The position numbers were made by a program, and so were the translations under genes. A stretch of 64,000 nt of DNA from an uncultured Oscillospiraceae bacterium (GTDB lineage: Bacteria; Bacillota; Clostridia; Oscillospirales; Oscillospiraceae): contig CAJUPS010000002.1 in the NCBI GenBank assembly GCA_910588045.1, positions 1 through 64,000 of the forward strand. The letters are read 5' to 3'. The notes beneath the pieces were generated by a model that made no database searches, was not told the DNA's origin, and was given only the letters and a program-made list of their open reading frames with translations. Of this stretch, positions 55,875 to 64,000 are shown one piece after another. The stretch's first letter is position 1, and each line of letters opens with the position of its first letter.

Positions 55875-58800
55875 ATGAAAAAACCTTTAAGACTGATAGC
55901 AGCCTTATTGGCGATCTGTGTGCTTGCCGCAACATTCCCTCCAACAGGGTTGGCAGCGGGAGCGGAAAGCGGTTATTTTGACCTGAGAGCCGCCGTTGCG
56001 GCGGCTCAGCCGGGTGCAACGATTACATTACCGGGCGATGCCGCAGTCAACGTTGAGGTAGGGGCTCCGCCCTGGATTATATCTAAAAATGTAACGATTG
56101 ATGGAAATGGCCACGCAGTTTTAGTCCGTGCGGTGGGCATTTTACTGGATGCAGATGTGACATTCCAAAATATGAAATTGTCCCTTGAAGCTGCCGACGG
56201 TCGCAACGCAATTATCGCCAATGGGCATCATTTGACATTGGACAGTGTAACGGCTGGCGACTTTTCCATCAATGTCTTCTGTGGTACTTTTAAGCCTGGC
56301 TCCAAAGACACGTTTTCAGTGCCCAATCCCGGCAGTGCGGGGGAAGTCACAATTACGGGAAAAACCCAGCTTCAAGGATCAAACAGCACCTTGGGTTCCG
56401 CAAATATTTATGCGGGAAGTCTGAGTATAGGTGTCATTGGAGAAAATGCCGGGTCAGAGGGGGATGGTCCAGAAACCAAGTTTTCCGGCGATGTCGCTAT
56501 CAATATTGAAGGAAGCGGCGGGCCTGGTTCTTTAGGAACAATTTATGCTGGTGGTGGTCAAAGTCGAACAGCCCCAGGCCAGACTACCGGGAAAGTGACA
56601 AGCCCGAATCCGGACAAATATACGGTAGGGGGCACCGTCACCATCACCGGAAAGGATGCCCTCCCCGATGTAGACGGCTCGGGCTCCACCGAGACAAATG
56701 TAGTGTACCAGGGCAGCGGCAATCAGGCTGAGAAAATCTTTCAGAACATTTCCAGCCTGACCGTGGACTCGGGTAAACTCGTCATGAAGGGCGAAAGCTA
56801 CCTCCGGAACGGGGGAACGCTTACCCTCAGCGCAGATGCGAAATTAGACCTCTCCCAATTTCCCGATTCTATTCCAGTCTTTCACAGTAAGGGAGGTATT
56901 CTGATTCTGGCACAGAACCAGATTTGCCAATTCAATCAGGCAGACGGCACTGCCAGAGTCGCCATTGGCGGTACGACCGCCGATGGCGCTGGCTCCTCCT
57001 CTCCGGTAACGCCGGGACATACTTATATTAAAACGCAAGGAGACAGCACCGCTATTTTCCAGCTTCTTCCTTACTCCACCCAATCTAATATGACGCTGGA
57101 GAAGGATAGCAACGGCAATTGGATTACTGTGCAACCAACAGGGGAAGTCTCAAAACTGAAAAGCCTTAATCCAAAAGATACTCAGGCCACCAGCGAAGAG
57201 ACAGAAGTCATCATCCCTCTAAACCCGACCTACACCACCGAAACACCACTGTGGTTGGAGACACTCCCATTAACCATTCGCGTGAATGACAAAGATGCCA
57301 TCTTTACTCAGGACGAGGGTTTGGATGGGAGCTATTACAAAACCGCCGACCTGCGGATATTCATAGGCAATTATGATGAGGGAGAATCCCTCGCAGTCTA
57401 CCACGCGGATGGCACTACCACCACTCCGATTTCTGACGGCACCTATCGGATTGAAATTACAGTTCCCGGTGAATATACCGCATCCGGCAGTCCCATCACC
57501 GCCCTCTGCACATTAACGGTTGGCGATAGCGCACCGGCTCTTGTGTCCATCTCCATCAACAGCACCACCCACAGAACCGAATACCGCGTAGGCGACGCTC
57601 TGGACGTGACAAACCTGACCATTGAGGCCGCATATTCAGACGGGAAAAAGCAGACGGTCCCGGTCACGGCAGACATGGTCACCGGCTTTAACTCCTCCAG
57701 CGCGACAGAAAGCCAGACCCTCGCTGTCAGCTATGAGGGCAAAACCGCCACATATACCGTCAAAATCATCGACCGCCAGCAGCCCGCCGAGCATACCCAT
57801 ACCTGGACCACGGCCTGGAAAAGCGATACGACCCACCATTGGCATGACTGCACCGCCTCCGACTGCACTGAAAAGGGTGACTACGCCGCCCATACTGCCG
57901 GGGACTGGGTGGTAGACCAGCCTGCCACCGCCACCCAGAGCGGCACCCGCCATAAGTCCTGCTCGGTCTGCGGCTATGAGATGGCTCGTGAGCCCATCCC
58001 CGCCACCGGCGGCGATTCTTCCACTGGCGGCGACACTTCCACCGGCGGCGATTCCTCCACTGGCGGCGATTCTTCCATCGGCGGTGGTCCCTCTATCGGC
58101 GTCAGCCCACCCATCGGCGGAGGGGCCCCTTCCGGCGGCTCTTCCGGCAATACCGCCACCACCGCCACCACCGATAAGAATCCTGACGGTTCCACCACCT
58201 CCACCACCAATAACAAAACCACCGGCACGGTGACGGAGACCACGAAGCGGCCCGACGGATCCAAGACGGTCGTGGAGACCAAAAAAGATGGCACCGTTAC
58301 CACCACCGACACCGCAAAGGACGGCTCCACCGTAAAGACCGTGGCGCGGCCCGACGGCACGACCGAAACCACCGTGAAGCAGGCCGACGGCCTCACCGCC
58401 ACCGTTCAGGAGGGCAAGGACAGCGCCAAGGCCACAGTCCGAATCCCCGCCAAGGTGGCAGAGGCGAATCCGGACGGCGTAGCCCTCCCCATTCCGCCGC
58501 TGTCCGGTGCGAACGCTTCCGTTACCGTCCGCACGGGCACAGCCAAGCCGATCCGCGTAGAGATTCCCGTTTACGGGGATGACGCCACGACCGTGGCCTG
58601 CCTTGTCAATAGCGATGGAACGGAAACCATTCTCAAAACCGCGCTTCTCACCGAGGGACAGATCGCCGTCAGCGTCCCCGACGGGGCCACGGTGCGCATC
58701 CGGGACAATGGGAAGGATTTTCAGGATGTCCATGACCACTGGGCAAAGAGCGCCATCGACTTTGTTGCCGCGCGGGAACTGTTCTCCGGCAAGACCGCGG

Positions 58801-59207
58801 ATGCCTTCGCCCCCGACGCCTCCATGTCCCGCGCCATGCTGGCGACGGTGCTGGCCCGGCTGGACGGCGTGGACGCCGCAGGAGGGGACGCCTATCGGCA
58901 GGGACTGTCCTGGGCCGTGGCGCAGGGGATCAGCGACGGCCGGGATCCGGACGGCCAGGTGACCCGAGAACAGTTTGTGACCATGCTGTACCGCTATGCG
59001 GGCAGTCCCGCCGCCACGGACCGGGAACTGCATTTCAGCGATGCGGAGGAAGTCAGCCCCTATGCCCGGGAGGCCATCTGCTGGGCTGCGGAAAAGGGCA
59101 TTCTCAGCGGCTATGAGGATGGCAGCGCCGCCCCCCAGGGCAAGACCACCCGCGCCCAGGCCGCGGCCATGCTGGTCCGCTACGTAGAATTTTTGAATAT
59201 ATCCTAA
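55875..59207 (+). CDS. Large secreted surface protein with SLH domains
   Basis: A 1110-aa exported protein. Signal peptide (1-28, ending LAAGA). About 30-400 is a repetitive beta-helix-like region (ATITLPGDAAVNVEVG, KNVTIDGNGHAVLV). At about 560-640 lies a Big_3-like Ig domain (YRVGDALDVTNLTIEAAYSDGKKQTV). A His/Cys-rich part (about 640-710) and a Gly/Ser/Thr-rich linker (GGDSSTGGD repeats) follow, then TVTTTD-type repeats. At least two SLH modules at the C-terminus (FQDVHDHWAKSAIDFV; FSDAEEVSPYAREAICWA) anchor it to secondary wall polymers. Likely an adhesin. Confidence 0.9.
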   Translation: MKKPLRLIAALLAICVLAATFPPTGLAAGAESGYFDLRAAVAAAQPGATITLPGDAAVNVEVGAPPWIISKNVTIDGNGHAVLVRAVGILLDADVTFQNMKLSLEAADGRNAIIANGHHLTLDSVTAGDFSINVFCGTFKPGSKDTFSVPNPGSAGEVTITGKTQLQGSNSTLGSANIYAGSLSIGVIGENAGSEGDGPETKFSGDVAINIEGSGGPGSLGTIYAGGGQSRTAPGQTTGKVTSPNPDKYTVGGTVTITGKDALPDVDGSGSTETNVVYQGSGNQAEKIFQNISSLTVDSGKLVMKGESYLRNGGTLTLSADAKLDLSQFPDSIPVFHSKGGILILAQNQICQFNQADGTARVAIGGTTADGAGSSSPVTPGHTYIKTQGDSTAIFQLLPYSTQSNMTLEKDSNGNWITVQPTGEVSKLKSLNPKDTQATSEETEVIIPLNPTYTTETPLWLETLPLTIRVNDKDAIFTQDEGLDGSYYKTADLRIFIGNYDEGESLAVYHADGTTTTPISDGTYRIEITVPGEYTASGSPITALCTLTVGDSAPALVSISINSTTHRTEYRVGDALDVTNLTIEAAYSDGKKQTVPVTADMVTGFNSSSATESQTLAVSYEGKTATYTVKIIDRQQPAEHTHTWTTAWKSDTTHHWHDCTASDCTEKGDYAAHTAGDWVVDQPATATQSGTRHKSCSVCGYEMAREPIPATGGDSSTGGDTSTGGDSSTGGDSSIGGGPSIGVSPPIGGGAPSGGSSGNTATTATTDKNPDGSTTSTTNNKTTGTVTETTKRPDGSKTVVETKKDGTVTTTDTAKDGSTVKTVARPDGTTETTVKQADGLTATVQEGKDSAKATVRIPAKVAEANPDGVALPIPPLSGANASVTVRTGTAKPIRVEIPVYGDDATTVACLVNSDGTETILKTALLTEGQIAVSVPDGATVRIRDNGKDFQDVHDHWAKSAIDFVAARELFSGKTADAFAPDASMSRAMLATVLARLDGVDAAGGDAYRQGLSWAVAQGISDGRDPDGQVTREQFVTMLYRYAGSPAATDRELHFSDAEEVSPYAREAICWAAEKGILSGYEDGSAAPQGKTTRAQAAAMLVRYVEFLNIS

Positions 59208-59212
59208 TTTCC

Positions 59213-59254
59213 GGCCGGGGCCGACGGAGTTCAAACGATCCGCCGGTCCCGGCC
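59213..59254 (+). terminator. Hairpin after the SLH protein gene
   Basis: A 16-bp stem with two mismatches (59213-59228 with 59239-59254) directly after the stop codon. No T tract. Confidence 0.6.
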
Positions 59255-59318
59255 AAGTCGTCCATATGCAGGCAATTCCGCTGCGAAAAAAGGGGAGGGG
59301 AGCGGCCGCCCTTTCCTC

Positions 59319-59347
59319 TTGCTTCTCCTCCGCCGCCGTATTATAAT
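59319..59347 (+). promoter_or_regulatory. Promoter of the PAP2 gene
   Basis: TTGCTT at 59319-59324, a 17-bp spacer and TATAAT at 59342-59347, 37 bp before the start codon. Confidence 0.75.
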
Positions 59348-59383
59348 AGGGGCAGGAAAACTTTTCCAAGGAGGCGCGGTTAT

Positions 59384-60298
59384 ATGGAGCTGCTGTATTG
59401 GTTTGAGTCCATCCGGAATCCGGTGCTGGATGTCTTCATGTCCCTGGTGACCCATCTCGGGGAAGAGACCTTTTTTATGGTGGGAGCCCTGTTTGTTTTC
59501 TGGTGTCTGGACAAGCGGAAGGGGTACTACCTGCTGAGCGTGGGCTTTGTGGGGACGCTGGTGAACCAGTGGCTGAAAATTGTCTGCCGGGTGCCCCGCC
59601 CCTGGGTGAAGGATGCCAACTTTACCATTGTGGAGTCCGCCCGCGCGGAGGCCACCGGCTACAGCTTCCCCAGCGGCCATACGCAGACCGCCGTGGGGTT
59701 CTTCGGCGGCGTGGCCCGGTTCACGGGGCTGCCTCTGGTGCGCGTCGTCTCCATCGTGATTTTGCTGCTGGTCTCCCTGTCCCGGATGTACCTGGGGGTT
59801 CACACCCCGGCGGATGTAGGGGTGTCCTTCCTGGTAGCGGCCGTGCTGGTGCTGGTCCTCTATCCGCTCATGGAGAGTACGCTGTGGTTCCCCAACCGGC
59901 TCTATGGCATTCTGGGCGGCCTGCTGGCGTTCAGCCTGGCCTTTGTGGCGTTCATGGAGTTCTTTCCCTTTCCCGCCGGGGTTGACCCGGAGAATCTGGC
60001 CCACGCGGTGAAGAACGCCTACTCCATGATGGGAGCCGTGGGCGGGATGCTGGTGGTGAGCGTATTCGACAACCGGCTGCTCCAGTTCCCCAACCGTGCC
60101 CCCTGGTGGGGCCAGGCGATCAAGCTGGTGGGCGGACTGGTCCTGGTTGTGCTGGTCAAGAGCCTGCTGAAAGCGCCGCTGCTGGCCCTCTGCGGAGGAC
60201 ACGAGGTGGCCCACGCCATCCGCTATTTTCTCATGGTGCTGGTTGCCGGATGCCTCTGGCCGATGACCTTCCGCTTTTTTGAGCGCTATACGACATGA
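59384..60298 (+). CDS. PAP2-family membrane phosphatase
   Basis: A 304-aa integral membrane phosphatase. The three-part active site is visible: KIVCRVPRPW, SFPSGHTQT, and SRMYLGVHTPADV. Such enzymes remove phosphate from phosphatidate or undecaprenyl pyrophosphate, recycling lipid carriers. About eight helices are predicted; the C-terminal half is unusual in length. The ATG at 59384 follows AAGGAGG. Confidence 0.93.
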   Translation: MELLYWFESIRNPVLDVFMSLVTHLGEETFFMVGALFVFWCLDKRKGYYLLSVGFVGTLVNQWLKIVCRVPRPWVKDANFTIVESARAEATGYSFPSGHTQTAVGFFGGVARFTGLPLVRVVSIVILLLVSLSRMYLGVHTPADVGVSFLVAAVLVLVLYPLMESTLWFPNRLYGILGGLLAFSLAFVAFMEFFPFPAGVDPENLAHAVKNAYSMMGAVGGMLVVSVFDNRLLQFPNRAPWWGQAIKLVGGLVLVVLVKSLLKAPLLALCGGHEVAHAIRYFLMVLVAGCLWPMTFRFFERYTT

Positions 60299-60335
60299 GG
60301 AGAGCACCGGCGCAAATTTGCGCCGGTGCTCTCCT
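60298..60335. terminator. Bidirectional terminator, perfect palindrome
   Basis: A 38-bp perfect palindrome centred at AAATTT overlaps the PAP2 stop codon region and ends both convergent genes. Confidence 0.9.
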
Positions 60336-60339
60336 ATAT

Positions 60340-61296
60340 TCATGCAAAGTATTTCTTAACAAATGGCACCTGCGGGACCGTAAACGTCCTGCCCCGAAGA
60401 TACTCCAGGATCCCGGCGTCCGTGGGAAAGTCGAAGCGCAGGGAGTAGCTGTACAGCGCCTGCCGGGTCTCCCCATAGCGCCGGTTGACCTCCCCTCTGC
60501 CGTACTTGCCGTCCCCCAGGAGGGGGTGGCCCGCGTCGGCGAAGGACGCCCGGATCTGGTGGGTGCGGCCCGTGAGAAGCTCCGCTTCCACCAGGGACAG
60601 CTCCCCGCGCGTTTGCAGGGTGCGGTAGAGGGTGGCGGCGGACTTCCCGTTGGGGACGGGGCGGTGGTAAACAGAGACCTGCTTCCGGCCTTCGTCCTTC
60701 AGGAGGAAGCAGTCGAGCCTTCCCTGGGGCGGGTCCATTCTGCCCAGGATAACGCAGAGGTATTTCTTCGTGATTTCCCTGTCCCGGATCTTGGCCGTGA
60801 GAATACGCAGAGCCTCCGCGTTTTTGGCCGCAATGACGATGCCCCCGGTGTTGCGGTCGATCCGGTTGCACAGCGCAGGAGCGAAGGCGTTCTCCCACCT
60901 GGGGTTCCACTCCCGCTTCTGGTAGAGATAGGCTTGAATGTGGTTGATGAGGGTGTTCACCTTCTCCGTCTCGTCGGCGTGGACCACCAGTCCGGGACGC
61001 TTGTCCGCCAGGAGGATATTTTCATCCTCGTAGAGGATGTTCAGCTTTGGCTGAAAGAGGGTCAAAAACAGGTTGTCCTCCCGAGGCTGCTCAAAGAACT
61101 CGTCGTTGATGTACAGCTGGAGCACGTCCCCCTCCCGGAGGCGCTGGTCCCGCTGGCAGCGTCCGCCGTTGCACTTCACCCGCTTGATGCGGATATACTT
61201 CTGTAGCAGAGCCGGAGGCAGCAGGGGCATGGCCTTGGATAGGAAGCGGTCCAGCCGCTGGTCGGCGTCGTTTTTTCCGATGGTAAATTCCCGCAT
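60340..61296 (-). CDS. RluA-family pseudouridine synthase
   Basis: A 318-aa RNA-modifying enzyme with an S4-like N-terminal part (DQRLDRFLSK) and a catalytic domain. The catalytic Asp lies in LCNRIDRNTGGIVIAAKN, a variant of the RLDxxTSG motif (His/Arg replaced by Asn/Arg, Ser by Gly). LTGRTHQIRASF is the conserved RNA-contact block. It is probably an rRNA or tRNA uridine isomerase; the target is unknown. ATG 61296 was chosen over the longer frame because GGAGG lies close upstream. Confidence 0.9.
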   Translation of the reverse strand: MREFTIGKNDADQRLDRFLSKAMPLLPPALLQKYIRIKRVKCNGGRCQRDQRLREGDVLQLYINDEFFEQPREDNLFLTLFQPKLNILYEDENILLADKRPGLVVHADETEKVNTLINHIQAYLYQKREWNPRWENAFAPALCNRIDRNTGGIVIAAKNAEALRILTAKIRDREITKKYLCVILGRMDPPQGRLDCFLLKDEGRKQVSVYHRPVPNGKSAATLYRTLQTRGELSLVEAELLTGRTHQIRASFADAGHPLLGDGKYGRGEVNRRYGETRQALYSYSLRFDFPTDAGILEYLRGRTFTVPQVPFVKKYFA

Positions 61297-61316
61297 ACAT
61301 ACCTCCGGGATCGTTC

Positions 61317-62069
61317 TTATTGAGGCCGCCCCACGCAGCAGGCGTAGACGGCAAACTCCGCATCCTGGGCGTCCGTGGGCGCGGAGGACAGGCCCAGAAG
61401 CTCGTCCAGGGCCTCCTGGTCGTAGGCCGCCAGGGCGCAGCACCCCAGCTTCAGCTCCTCACAGGCCAGGTACACGTTCTGACAGGAGTGCCCCGTGTCC
61501 AGCAGCACGTCCTTCAGGCCGTGCGAGTCATACCGACACTCGCTGCGGTAGGGCACCGCCGTCCACACCAGACACACCGGCGCGTTCCCCGCAAATTCCT
61601 GGCCCGCCAGGGCGTAGGTCAGCTGGTCCGCCTGATTGGCCCGGCATCCCAGCCGCTCCAGCTTGTCCTCCAGCGCCAGGTAGTGGTACAGCCCCGGCTG
61701 CAATCCCACCACGCCGTTGACAAAAGCGTACAGCTCCAGCGGATGTCTCGCCCCACCGGAGGGCGCGGTACGCATGGTGTAGTGTTCCGCGACCCGCTTC
61801 ACGCCCTGGGCCGCCCACAGCAGGAAGGACAGCTCCTCCAGCGTCAGCGGCCCGCCGTCGTATTTTCTCCGGCTGCACCGGTTCTCCAGCAGCACGCCGA
61901 AGGGGGTCACATCCCGCTCCGGCAGTTCCATCACTTCACCGCCCCGGTGGACGGCCATGGGGGGCATGGGCAGGCGCTCCTGCTGGTCGGTGGGGTACGC
62001 CTCCGCATCGTCTGATGCGCGGTAGCCCTTCAGAAATTCCCGCAGGGAAGCGGTGTCCTTGTCTCTCAT
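61317..62069 (-). CDS. SagB-type nitroreductase-like oxidoreductase
   Basis: A 250-aa FMN-dependent flavoprotein. ENRCSRRKYDGGPLTLEELSFLLWAAQG and RTAPSGGARHPLELYAFVN are the SagB/nitroreductase pattern, and the last third has SCQNVYLACEELKLGCCA. SagB proteins oxidise thiazolines or oxazolines in peptide natural products, but stand-alone homologues are common and no cyclodehydratase is seen here. It lies 20 bp upstream of the RluA gene on the same strand. Confidence 0.88.
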   Translation of the reverse strand: MRDKDTASLREFLKGYRASDDAEAYPTDQQERLPMPPMAVHRGGEVMELPERDVTPFGVLLENRCSRRKYDGGPLTLEELSFLLWAAQGVKRVAEHYTMRTAPSGGARHPLELYAFVNGVVGLQPGLYHYLALEDKLERLGCRANQADQLTYALAGQEFAGNAPVCLVWTAVPYRSECRYDSHGLKDVLLDTGHSCQNVYLACEELKLGCCALAAYDQEALDELLGLSSAPTDAQDAEFAVYACCVGRPQ

Positions 62070-62087
62070 ACAGTTTCTCCTTCCATT

Positions 62088-62546
62088 TTATCCCAGCCAC
62101 ATGATGAAGATCTGGCAGGGATTTTTCTCATCCCACAGCGTGGGAAAACACTCCAGCTCCCGGAATCCCAGGTTGTGATAAAAGGCGTTGGTTCCGTCGT
62201 AGGAGGCATAGCACCCCTCCCGCACGGTTTTCACCTGGAGGAACTCATATCCCTCCCCCCGCGCGTACTGCCGGGCCGCGTCAAACAGGGCCCGTCCGAT
62301 CCCCAGCCGGTGGCACTCCGGCAGCACGCCCATCACGGCCACCTCGGCTGTGTACGGGCTGGTCTCCCGCAGGGCCAGGAACCCCCGGGCGGCGCCGTCC
62401 TCCAGGTCTGCCCAGAAGGGCTGGCCGCCGCTCTCCTGAATATAGCTCTCGCGGCTCTCCTGTATGCCGAACCACTCCGGCAGAGCCTCCAGGATTTGCC
62501 GGGCAATCGCCCTGCGCTGCCCGGGCGTCTCGATCCACTGCACCAT
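62088..62546 (-). CDS. GNAT family N-acetyltransferase
   Basis: A 152-aa single-domain acetyltransferase. The acetyl-CoA loop VMGVLPECHRLGIGRALFDAA is clear. It ends NPCQIFIMWLG. The substrate is unknown. It lies 18 bp upstream of the SagB-like gene with the ATG at 62546 after GGGGATGACG, so the ribosome binding site is weak. Confidence 0.9.
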   Translation of the reverse strand: MVQWIETPGQRRAIARQILEALPEWFGIQESRESYIQESGGQPFWADLEDGAARGFLALRETSPYTAEVAVMGVLPECHRLGIGRALFDAARQYARGEGYEFLQVKTVREGCYASYDGTNAFYHNLGFRELECFPTLWDEKNPCQIFIMWLG

Positions 62547-62630
62547 ATTGCGTCATCCCCTGCTCCCGAATATTCAAGCTCCAGTATACTCCATATCCCG
62601 GAAAATGTCCACCGCAATTTTACAGACCGC

Positions 62631-62660
62631 GGCCCCCGCGGAGAAACCTTCGCGGGGGCC
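62631..62660. terminator. Hairpin between the Cys-rich protein and GNAT genes
   Basis: A 10-bp stem GGCCCCCGCG/CGCGGGGGCC-type (62631-62640 with 62651-62660). No T tract. Confidence 0.6.
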
Positions 62661-62682
62661 TGGAAAGCTGGCAGCGGGCCGT

Positions 62683-63525
62683 TCAGCGGCAGCAGCTGCA
62701 CTGTTTTGTGCACTCGTAGTCGCGGTTGCTGGTCAGACTGTTGGGGGGGAAGAACTCGTCTACAGGGAAGCAGATGTTCTGGAACAGCTCGCAGGGGTCC
62801 TCGGTGGCGCAGCCGCCGCCGCAGGAGCAGTCCTTGTCGGGCATACAGTAGTCGAACACCGGGATCAGCAGCTGGGTATCCCGCTCCAGGCGGATGATGG
62901 AGAACTGGCCCAGGGTGACGAAGGCGCGGCGGTACTCGTCGCCCATCGTCAGCTCGCAGCCGAAGCACTGGCATACGCAGGAGGGAATCTCGCAGATGTC
63001 GCAGTCGCAGCAGCGGTTCTCGCAGCACTCCACCAGCTTGGCATCCAGGACGATGGGATCGACGGTCTCCACCACGGCGGTAGGCAGATTGCTCCGCTCC
63101 AGCAGCTGGCGGTCCAGAGCGTCCACGCGCAGCTCGGAGGAGAAGATCTTGGCGTTGCCCTCGCTGCCGAAGAGGATGACCCGCTTGTCAAAGACGCACA
63201 GGCCCTCCACCTCTACCGGACGGGGGCAGGAGCAGTAGGCGTTGAGGGTTACACGATAGAAAAAGCGCATATCCACCGTGTAGAAGCCGCGGTTGAACAC
63301 CACGGGCTCCACGTCGATGTAGGTATAGAGCAGCTCGGCCTTACCGCCCTTGACCGTCTGGGCCCGGCTGAGTACATCCTGCCCGGCCAGCGTCGGATAG
63401 AAGCGCAGGTCCTCGATACAGTCCTTATCTCTGCAGCTGTCAAAAATCTTCTTGGTATGGATACAAACGGCCTCGCAGTTTTCCTTCATACCGGAAACGG
63501 GACCGGGAGCAATACGTTCAGGCAT
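62683..63525 (-). CDS. Cysteine-rich hypothetical protein
   Basis: A 280-aa protein with about 25 Cys residues, not recognised as a named family. Cys clusters occur at the N-terminus, around 165-195 (VECCENRCCDCDICEIPSC) and at the end (CSCGGGCATEDPC, CTKQCSCC). There is no signal peptide. The beta-rich body and Cys-rich tails recall spore-coat or metal-binding proteins of spore formers, which is only an impression. The ATG at 63525 follows AGGAGG. Confidence 0.7.
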   Translation of the reverse strand: MPERIAPGPVSGMKENCEAVCIHTKKIFDSCRDKDCIEDLRFYPTLAGQDVLSRAQTVKGGKAELLYTYIDVEPVVFNRGFYTVDMRFFYRVTLNAYCSCPRPVEVEGLCVFDKRVILFGSEGNAKIFSSELRVDALDRQLLERSNLPTAVVETVDPIVLDAKLVECCENRCCDCDICEIPSCVCQCFGCELTMGDEYRRAFVTLGQFSIIRLERDTQLLIPVFDYCMPDKDCSCGGGCATEDPCELFQNICFPVDEFFPPNSLTSNRDYECTKQCSCCR

Positions 63526-63622
63526 AATTGAACCTCCTAAATAGTAACGTCTCTGTTGTTGGGAAGGCGTCGGCCTTCATTCCAGTCTATGCACCTGGAC
63601 CCTGGTGGTGAAAATTTGGGCT

Positions 63623-63651
63623 ATACAAATTTCTCCGGAACAGGTATAATG
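63623..63651 (+). promoter_or_regulatory. Promoter of the DUF4364-like gene
   Basis: TATACA at 63623-63628, a 17-bp spacer and TATAAT at 63646-63651. Confidence 0.6.
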
Positions 63652-63678
63652 GAGACAACACGACTTAGGAGGCGCGCT

Positions 63679-64000
63679 ATGTCCTCATACGGCTTTATCA
63701 GCAGTAAGCTGGAAATCAAGTTCCTGATCCTCTACATCGCCGCCCGGGTGGTGGAACCCGTTCCCTTCGAGACCATGCAGGAGCTGAGCATGTGCGACAA
63801 CGGGGTGGACTATTTCGCTTTTTCCGAGTGCCTGGCGGACCTGGTGCGGACGGAGCACCTGACGCTGCGGGACGGGCTGTACGCCATCACCGACAAGGGA
63901 CGGCGCAACAGCGCCGTCTGTGAGAGCAGCTTGCCCTACTCCGTGCGGATCGCGGCGGAGCAGAAGCTGGCCCTGTGCAACGAGCAGCTCAAGCGCCGCG
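63679..64000 (+). CDS. DUF4364-like regulator, truncated by the window end
   Basis: The first 107 codons of a winged-helix-like protein. The start MSSYGFISSKLEIKFLILYI, then CDNGVDYFAFSECLADLVRTEHL, matches the DUF4364 family of clostridia (small DNA-binding-like proteins). The ATG follows AGGAGG at 63667-63672. The remainder lies outside the window. Confidence 0.8.
   Translation, partial: MSSYGFISSKLEIKFLILYIAARVVEPVPFETMQELSMCDNGVDYFAFSECLADLVRTEHLTLRDGLYAITDKGRRNSAVCESSLPYSVRIAAEQKLALCNEQLKRR

Noticed and set aside
1..64000. tRNA or rRNA genes
   Set aside because: None was recognised by eye; a covariance-model scan would be needed to be certain.

Overview
The window is high-GC DNA of a gut-type Gram-positive Firmicute. 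The best match is an Oscillospiraceae/Ruminococcaceae-like clostridium, a placement made from gene content and not from any database search. Supporting signs are the smc-ftsY and rph-rdgB-yhbY-nadD-lcp-rsfS housekeeping order, a T-box leader, a CIRCE element, CsoR-type copper control, YesM/YesN two-component proteins, a DUF4364-like gene and an SLH-domain surface protein. Strong AGGAGG ribosome binding sites and TTGACA/TATAAT promoters recur throughout.

Layout. 1-1790: right-hand end of an integrated mobile element (large serine recombinase) inserted just upstream of smc. 1779-13223: chromosomal housekeeping block (smc, ftsY, rph, rdgB, yhbY, a nadD-yqeK fusion, two LCP cell-wall ligases, rsfS). 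13224-15247: unusual intergenic zone with a candidate type I toxin-antitoxin pair, a T-box leader, a lipoprotein gene and a small divergent regulator cassette. 15248-25488: alaS, small metabolic genes, a TetR/MFS efflux pair, an M24 peptidase, a Ca2+/cation antiporter, lactate dehydrogenase and a PlsC-like protein. 25475-41311: a lipid-linked glycosyltransferase, then a carbohydrate block (GH18, GH94 phosphorylase, sugar-phosphate mutase, YesM-like kinase, binding lipoprotein, YesN-like regulator, two permeases, a second binding lipoprotein), then Eis-like and YesL-like genes.

41479-43570 is an ABC exporter with a TetR regulator. 43830-46779 is a csoR-copA copper operon whose copA carries an in-frame copZ-like tail with its own ribosome binding site. 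46837-49600 holds pfkA followed by a patch of small and broken genes: a Cys-rich 40-residue peptide divergent from an HTH regulator, a truncated HTH copy, a pfkA scrap, and a BrnT-type toxin with a short antitoxin. 49634-55591 has pth, a CHAP-domain protein, Hsp20 under CIRCE, an ECF-like sigma factor with an ABC operon, and a low-molecular-weight phosphatase. 55875-64000 has a large SLH surface protein, a PAP2 phosphatase, an RluA-type synthase, a SagB-like oxidoreductase, a GNAT enzyme, a Cys-rich protein and a truncated DUF4364 gene.

The most notable items are the convergent promoter pair around a 28-residue membrane peptide at 13411-13497, the nested copZ inside copA, the Ala-type T-box separated from alaS by about 1.3 kb of unrelated genes, the mutually exclusive hairpins between two genes of the sugar-sensing operon, and two families of dispersed intergenic repeats. 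Every function given here is read from sequence motifs; no search or experiment was available.
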